This document shows positions 60,641 through 64,000 of a stretch of DNA of 64,000 nt, piece after piece. The translations under genes and the position numbers were made by a program. Source of the DNA: JABFRZ01 sp964631945 (GTDB lineage Bacteria; Planctomycetota; UBA1135; GCA-002686595); assembly GCA_964631945.1 (NCBI GenBank), contig CAZWAY010000023.1, positions 15,660 to 79,659 on the forward strand, given 5' to 3'. Every line of letters starts with the position of its first letter. Position 1 is the stretch's first letter. The notes below the pieces were generated by a model that saw only the letters and a list, made by a program, of their open reading frames with translations, was not told where the DNA came from and did no database searches.

Positions 60641-60966
60641 CTCGAGCGGCCTCGGAGAACGTCTCGGACATTGGAGCCTGGATCGCTGCACGCGGAACGC
60701 CGCTGGACGCGGAACGCTGGGTGGAACGGATCTTCGGGGCGATTCGGTCCCTCGGGGCGTTTCCGGGGCGCTGCGCACGGGTGCCCGAGCGGGCCTCGTT
60801 CGAGATCGAGATTCGCCACCGGATCGTCGGCGACTACCGCGTGCTCTTCGCCGTGGACGGACGGGCGGTCATCGTCGTTCACGTTCGGCACGGGAAAAGA
60901 GGGCCCGCGACGAAAGGAGACCTGGCCTCCGCCCTCGGAGAGCTGGGTCCGCGACTCCTGAGGTGA
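60637..60966 (+). CDS. Type II toxin, RelE/ParE family (start unclear)
   Basis: The frame encodes a ParE-like chain: FEVRLTRAASENVSDIGAWIAARG, RWVERIFGAIRSLGAFPGRCARVPE and RHRIVGDYRVLFAVDGRAVIVVHVRHGKR. Similarity begins before 60637 (EGFEVRLTR), but no ATG, GTG or TTG exists in the frame there; the only near-cognate is CTG 60637, overlapping the antitoxin stop as CTGA. Either CTG or ATT initiates, or the gene has lost a base upstream and is a frameshifted toxin. The given start is the shortest plausible one. Confidence 0.65.
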   Translation: MTRAASENVSDIGAWIAARGTPLDAERWVERIFGAIRSLGAFPGRCARVPERASFEIEIRHRIVGDYRVLFAVDGRAVIVVHVRHGKRGPATKGDLASALGELGPRLLR

Positions 60967-60969
60967 GCC

Positions 60970-62538
60970 TCAGTAATTCCCGCGGTACGCCTCGGCCGCC
61001 TCGTCGAAGCGGCCCTCGCTCTCGAGCAGCGCGGCGGCGGCGAGGTCGAGGGTCTGGGCGGCCATCGGGTCCTCGAAGGCGGCGCGGGCCTTGGCCAGGA
61101 CGTCGAGCGCGGGTCCGAGGCCGGCGCGGTCGAGCAGGACGCGCGACCAGCCGGTCAGGACGCGGGCCTGGTCGGGTTCGGAGAGCGCGCCGCGCGCGAG
61201 GTACAGGCCCTCGAACAGTCCGGCGGCCTTGCGCAGTTCCTTGCGCGCGAGCAGCGACTCGGCCAGCTCGAGGCGCTCCTGGATGGTGGTGGGCGCGTCC
61301 TCCTCGTCCAGGCCGAGGCGCAGGCGCGCGGCGCGCATGCTGGCGCCCAGGCCCTCGTCGGCGCCCGAGCGCGCGGCTTCGCGGCAGATGAAGAGCGTGC
61401 CGAGCTCGTCGCCGGCGGTCAGCGAGAGCGTGGCGGCCTTGGCGAAGGCCGCGCCGCGCTCCTCGGCTCCGGCCGCCTCGCGCGCGAAGATCAGCCAGGC
61501 GCGCGCGGCCTCGACCTCGTAACCGAGGCCCTCGAAGGCCACCGCGCGGATCTCCAGGGTGCGCGCCGCGGCCGCGGGCGCCGCGACGATCTCGCCCTCC
61601 TCGAGCGTGCGCAGCGCCTCGATGTACTCGTGCGTGGCGTTGCAGGCGCGCGCGCGCACCAGGCGGCGCTCGGCCAGCTCGGCCGGGTCGGTGGTGGCGA
61701 AGTTCGCCGCCAGGAAGTTGAGCACGTGCAGCGCGCTCTGCGGGTCGCCGAGCTCGATCGAGGCGCGCGCGAGCTCCAGTCGCGCGCGCGCGTGGAAGGC
61801 CCTGGCGTCGTCGCGGCCGGCCAGCGTGCGGAAGTGCTGCGCGGCCTCGGCCCAGTGTCCGAGGCGCTCCAGCACGCGTCCGGCGCGGAAGGTGGCCTCG
61901 GCCGATTCGCCGCCGTCCTGCTCGGCCAGCTCGGCGTACAGCCGGTAGGCGCCCTCGAGGTCGCCGCGCACCTCGGCCAGGTTGCCCTGCGCGAGCTTGG
62001 CGCGCCCGGCGGCCTGCTCGTTGCCCTCGGCCTCGCCCTCGGCCTCGACCGTGCGCCAGGCATCCTGCGCCAGACGCAGCAGCTCGGCCGGGTCGTCGCT
62101 GACGGGGTACAGGCGCAGGGCGCCGCGCGCCAGCTCGTGCCGCAGGCCCTGGCTGCCCAGCACGAAGGTCAGCACCTGCTCGAGGGGGCGCCGATCGAGA
62201 TCGACCGAGACGCGCGCGCCGAACGGCACGAGCTCGCTGCCCTCCAGCGCGAGCCCCGACTTCTTGGCCAGCGCGCGCAGGAACTCGTCCAGCGGCGTCT
62301 CTTCGCACAGCACCGACCAGCGCGGGCCTTCGCGCGTCTCCTGGCGCGAGATCGAGAGCAACGGCGGACGCTGCGGATTGCCCGACTGGTGCGAACTGGC
62401 GGGGGCCTCGGCGGCGTGCTTCTGAGCAGCGCCGTGATCCTGGGCAGCGCCGTGCTCCTGAGCCGTGCCCGGGGTGCCGACGAGCGCGCCGAGCAGCGCG
62501 AAGGCACCTAGCTCTCTGGCTCGCGGGAAGGGACTCAT
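60970..62538 (-). CDS. Secreted TPR protein with STN-like domain, flagellar-linked
   Basis: The 522-residue product begins with a signal peptide (ALLGALVGTPGTAQ) and a histidine/alanine linker. Residues 65-150 resemble a secretin/TonB short N-terminal (STN) domain (TPLDEFLRALAKKSGLALEGSELVPFGARVSVDL...PLEQVLTFVL). About ten TPR-like units follow. Its start overlaps the fliJ stop (ATGA), so it belongs to the flagellar transcript although no standard flagellar protein has this layout. A periplasmic scaffold role is possible. Confidence 0.75.
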   Translation of the reverse strand: MSPFPRARELGAFALLGALVGTPGTAQEHGAAQDHGAAQKHAAEAPASSHQSGNPQRPPLLSISRQETREGPRWSVLCEETPLDEFLRALAKKSGLALEGSELVPFGARVSVDLDRRPLEQVLTFVLGSQGLRHELARGALRLYPVSDDPAELLRLAQDAWRTVEAEGEAEGNEQAAGRAKLAQGNLAEVRGDLEGAYRLYAELAEQDGGESAEATFRAGRVLERLGHWAEAAQHFRTLAGRDDARAFHARARLELARASIELGDPQSALHVLNFLAANFATTDPAELAERRLVRARACNATHEYIEALRTLEEGEIVAAPAAAARTLEIRAVAFEGLGYEVEAARAWLIFAREAAGAEERGAAFAKAATLSLTAGDELGTLFICREAARSGADEGLGASMRAARLRLGLDEEDAPTTIQERLELAESLLARKELRKAAGLFEGLYLARGALSEPDQARVLTGWSRVLLDRAGLGPALDVLAKARAAFEDPMAAQTLDLAAAALLESEGRFDEAAEAYRGNY

Positions 62539-63089
62539 GGGGCGCGCTCGGGGGACGGGTCCGGGCTGTGATCGGTCGCGCTCGGGCCCGATCTGGAAGC
62601 TTCTTCTCCCTTCCCGACTTCTCCCCGCCCGTCGCGACGCTCCCTGCGCTCGCGTTCGGCCAGGCGCTGGGCGACCTCGTCGAGCGTGGCGTTGTCGGCG
62701 TGCTCGAGCGCCGCCGCGTGCCGGCGCCGGGCGCGCTCGCGCAGCTCGTCCAGGGCGCGCACGGCACTCTTGCGCTCGCGCTGCAGGGCGGCCATGCGTT
62801 CGGCCTGCGTGCGCAGCGTGCGCGCCGACTCGACCCGTCGGCGCAGGCTCGCGAGCTCGTCGTCGAGGGCGCGCTGGGTGCTGAGCACGCGCGCGGGCTC
62901 GAGCGTGCCGGCCAGGATCGAGCGCAGCCAGGCGCGCGACTCCTCCAGGACGCTGCGGGCCCGATCGCGGCTGGCCTCGGCCGCGCGCGCCAGGCCCTCG
63001 GCCTGGGCCCGCTCGGCGCGCACCACGCGTTCCTCCAGGTCGCGCACGCGGCGCACGCGCTCGAGGCGGAAGTCGAAGCGGCGCTTCAC
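62535..63089 (-). CDS. fliJ: Flagellar export chaperone FliJ-like
   Basis: The 184-residue product is one long charged helix pair (FRLERVRRVRDLEERVVRAERAQAEGLARAAEASRDRARSVLEE onward) in the FliJ pattern, directly after fliI with four overlapping bases on each side. FliJ sits in the FliI hexamer and promotes export energised by the proton motive force. Sequence conservation of FliJ is low, so the call rests on size, coiled coil and position. Confidence 0.85.
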   Translation of the reverse strand: MKRRFDFRLERVRRVRDLEERVVRAERAQAEGLARAAEASRDRARSVLEESRAWLRSILAGTLEPARVLSTQRALDDELASLRRRVESARTLRTQAERMAALQRERKSAVRALDELRERARRRHAAALEHADNATLDEVAQRLAERERRERRDGRGEVGKGEEASRSGPSATDHSPDPSPERAP

Positions 63090-64000
63090 GGCCTACCCCC
63101 GGGCTTGCCGGCCGGCGCGCGCGCGCCCGGCTTCGCCAGCGGGAGCGGCGCGGCCCTGGGCTGCGCCAGCAGGGCCTCGAGTCGCGCCAGGGTCTCGTCC
63201 AGGCTGGAGCGTTCGCTCACGTCCTGACGCAGGAAGGTCTCGATCCCGGGCACGAGCGTGAGCGCGCGATCGAGGCGCTCGTTCGTGCCGGGCTTGTAGG
63301 CGCCGATCTCGACCAGATCGCGCCCTTCGCGCCACTGCGCCAGGGCTTCGCGCAGCGCCTGGGCCAGCGCGCGGTGGCGCGGGCTGGCGACCGCGTTCAT
63401 CAGGCGCGACAGGCTCGCCAGCACGTCGATGGCCGGGAAGTGCCCGCGCTGCGCCAGCTCGCGCGAGAGGTAGACGTGTCCGTCCAGCAGGCCGCGCAGG
63501 GTGTCGGCCACGGGTTCGTTCGGGTCGTCGGCGTCGAGCAGCACCGTCAGGAGCCCGGTGATGCTGCCGCGCGCGGAACGACCGAGGCGTTCGACCAGCT
63601 TGGGCACGGTGGCGAAGAAGCTGGGCGGGTAGCCGCGCACGGTGGGCGGCTCGCCGGCCGCCAGGCCGATCTCGCGCGCGGCCGCGGCGAAGCGCGTGAC
63701 GGAATCCATCACGAACAGGACGTCCAGGCCGGCGTCGCGGAAGGACTCCGCCACGGTCACGGCCACGAAGGGCGCCAGGAAGCGCTCGATCGGCGAGCGG
63801 TCCGAGGTCGCGACCACCGTGACGGCGCGCGCGCGCGTGCGCTCGTCCAGGACCTCGTCCAGGAAGCCGCGCACCTCGCGGCCGCGCTCGCCCACCAGCG
63901 CCACCACCAGCACGTCGGCGTCGGTGCCGCGCGTCACCTGTCCGAGCAGGGTCGACTTGCCCACGCCCGAGCCCGAGAAGATGCCCAGGCGCTGGCCGCG
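63086..64000 (-). CDS. fliI: Flagellum-specific ATPase FliI (5' partial)
   Basis: The visible 304 residues begin at the Walker A (IFSGSGVGKSTLLGQV), then VVALVGERGREVRGFLDEVL, the Walker B strand LDVLFVMDSVTRFA, YPPSFFATVPKLVERLGR and the typical C-terminal RHFPAIDVLASLSR-type stretch (GHFPAIDVLASLSRLM). The N-terminal part lies beyond the window. FliI drives substrate unfolding for type III flagellar export. The fliJ start overlaps its stop. Confidence 0.95.
   Translation of the reverse strand, partial: RGQRLGIFSGSGVGKSTLLGQVTRGTDADVLVVALVGERGREVRGFLDEVLDERTRARAVTVVATSDRSPIERFLAPFVAVTVAESFRDAGLDVLFVMDSVTRFAAAAREIGLAAGEPPTVRGYPPSFFATVPKLVERLGRSARGSITGLLTVLLDADDPNEPVADTLRGLLDGHVYLSRELAQRGHFPAIDVLASLSRLMNAVASPRHRALAQALREALAQWREGRDLVEIGAYKPGTNERLDRALTLVPGIETFLRQDVSERSSLDETLARLEALLAQPRAAPLPLAKPGARAPAGKPGGRP

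Overview
This is a high-GC window (roughly 70 percent G+C by eye) from a Gram-negative-type bacterium, most likely a planctomycete of one of the lineages rich in TPR-CHAT proteins, ECF sigma factors with long C-terminal extensions, and secreted repeat proteins. No rRNA or complete tRNA is present, so the assignment rests on gene content only. The window carries a 100-N scaffold gap (43793-43892) flanked by the same 55 bases on both sides, which points to a short-read or metagenome assembly. Layout, left to right. (1) 1-14.7 kb: a same-strand family of four large TPR-CHAT protease-like genes plus the remnant of a fifth. It is interrupted by a reverse-strand pair (beta-propeller protein and lipoprotein). 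The first two CHAT genes share a 241-bp identical tract over the catalytic cysteine. (2) 14.7-22.4 kb: a TPR/winged-helix regulator candidate with a coiled-coil gene, a secreted serine hydrolase, a retropepsin-like protein coupled to a VOC protein, a YbaN-type membrane protein and an eight-heme cytochrome. (3) 22.5-27.2 kb: a lipoprotein, a DUF523-DUF1722 fusion, and a secreted protein with 13-14 propeller-like repeats and an HYR domain. (4) 27.2-30.9 kb: ispG, followed by a lower-GC two-gene cassette (AAA ATPase plus a coupled partner) bounded by 356-bp direct repeats of the ispG 3' end. (5) 31-38.5 kb: a Bor-like lipoprotein, an ECF sigma factor fused to a membrane segment and outer domain, with a partial copy of its tail, an ABC-F ATPase, a tRNA/tmRNA 3' fragment with a possible integrase relic, a beta-helix protein and an FG-GAP protein. 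(6) 38.7-46 kb: an SLC13-type permease, an FAD oxidoreductase, a ParDE-like toxin-antitoxin pair and a second membrane-tethered ECF sigma fusion, which contains the scaffold gap. (7) 46-64 kb: a reverse-strand flagellar locus read as fliI-fliJ-TPR ... motE-like-fliL-flbD-motA-motB-fliL2-fliM-fliN. It is split by a 9.4-kb island that holds a Phd/ParE-like pair and a four-gene reverse operon: mod (type III methyltransferase), a HEPN-motif gene, an AAA/TOPRIM ATPase and res (type III restriction helicase-nuclease). The best candidate for an undescribed system is this four-gene extended type III R-M operon. The ispG-bounded ATPase cassette and the tandem TPR-CHAT family are also notable. All functions are read from sequence features and remembered family knowledge; no database search was run.
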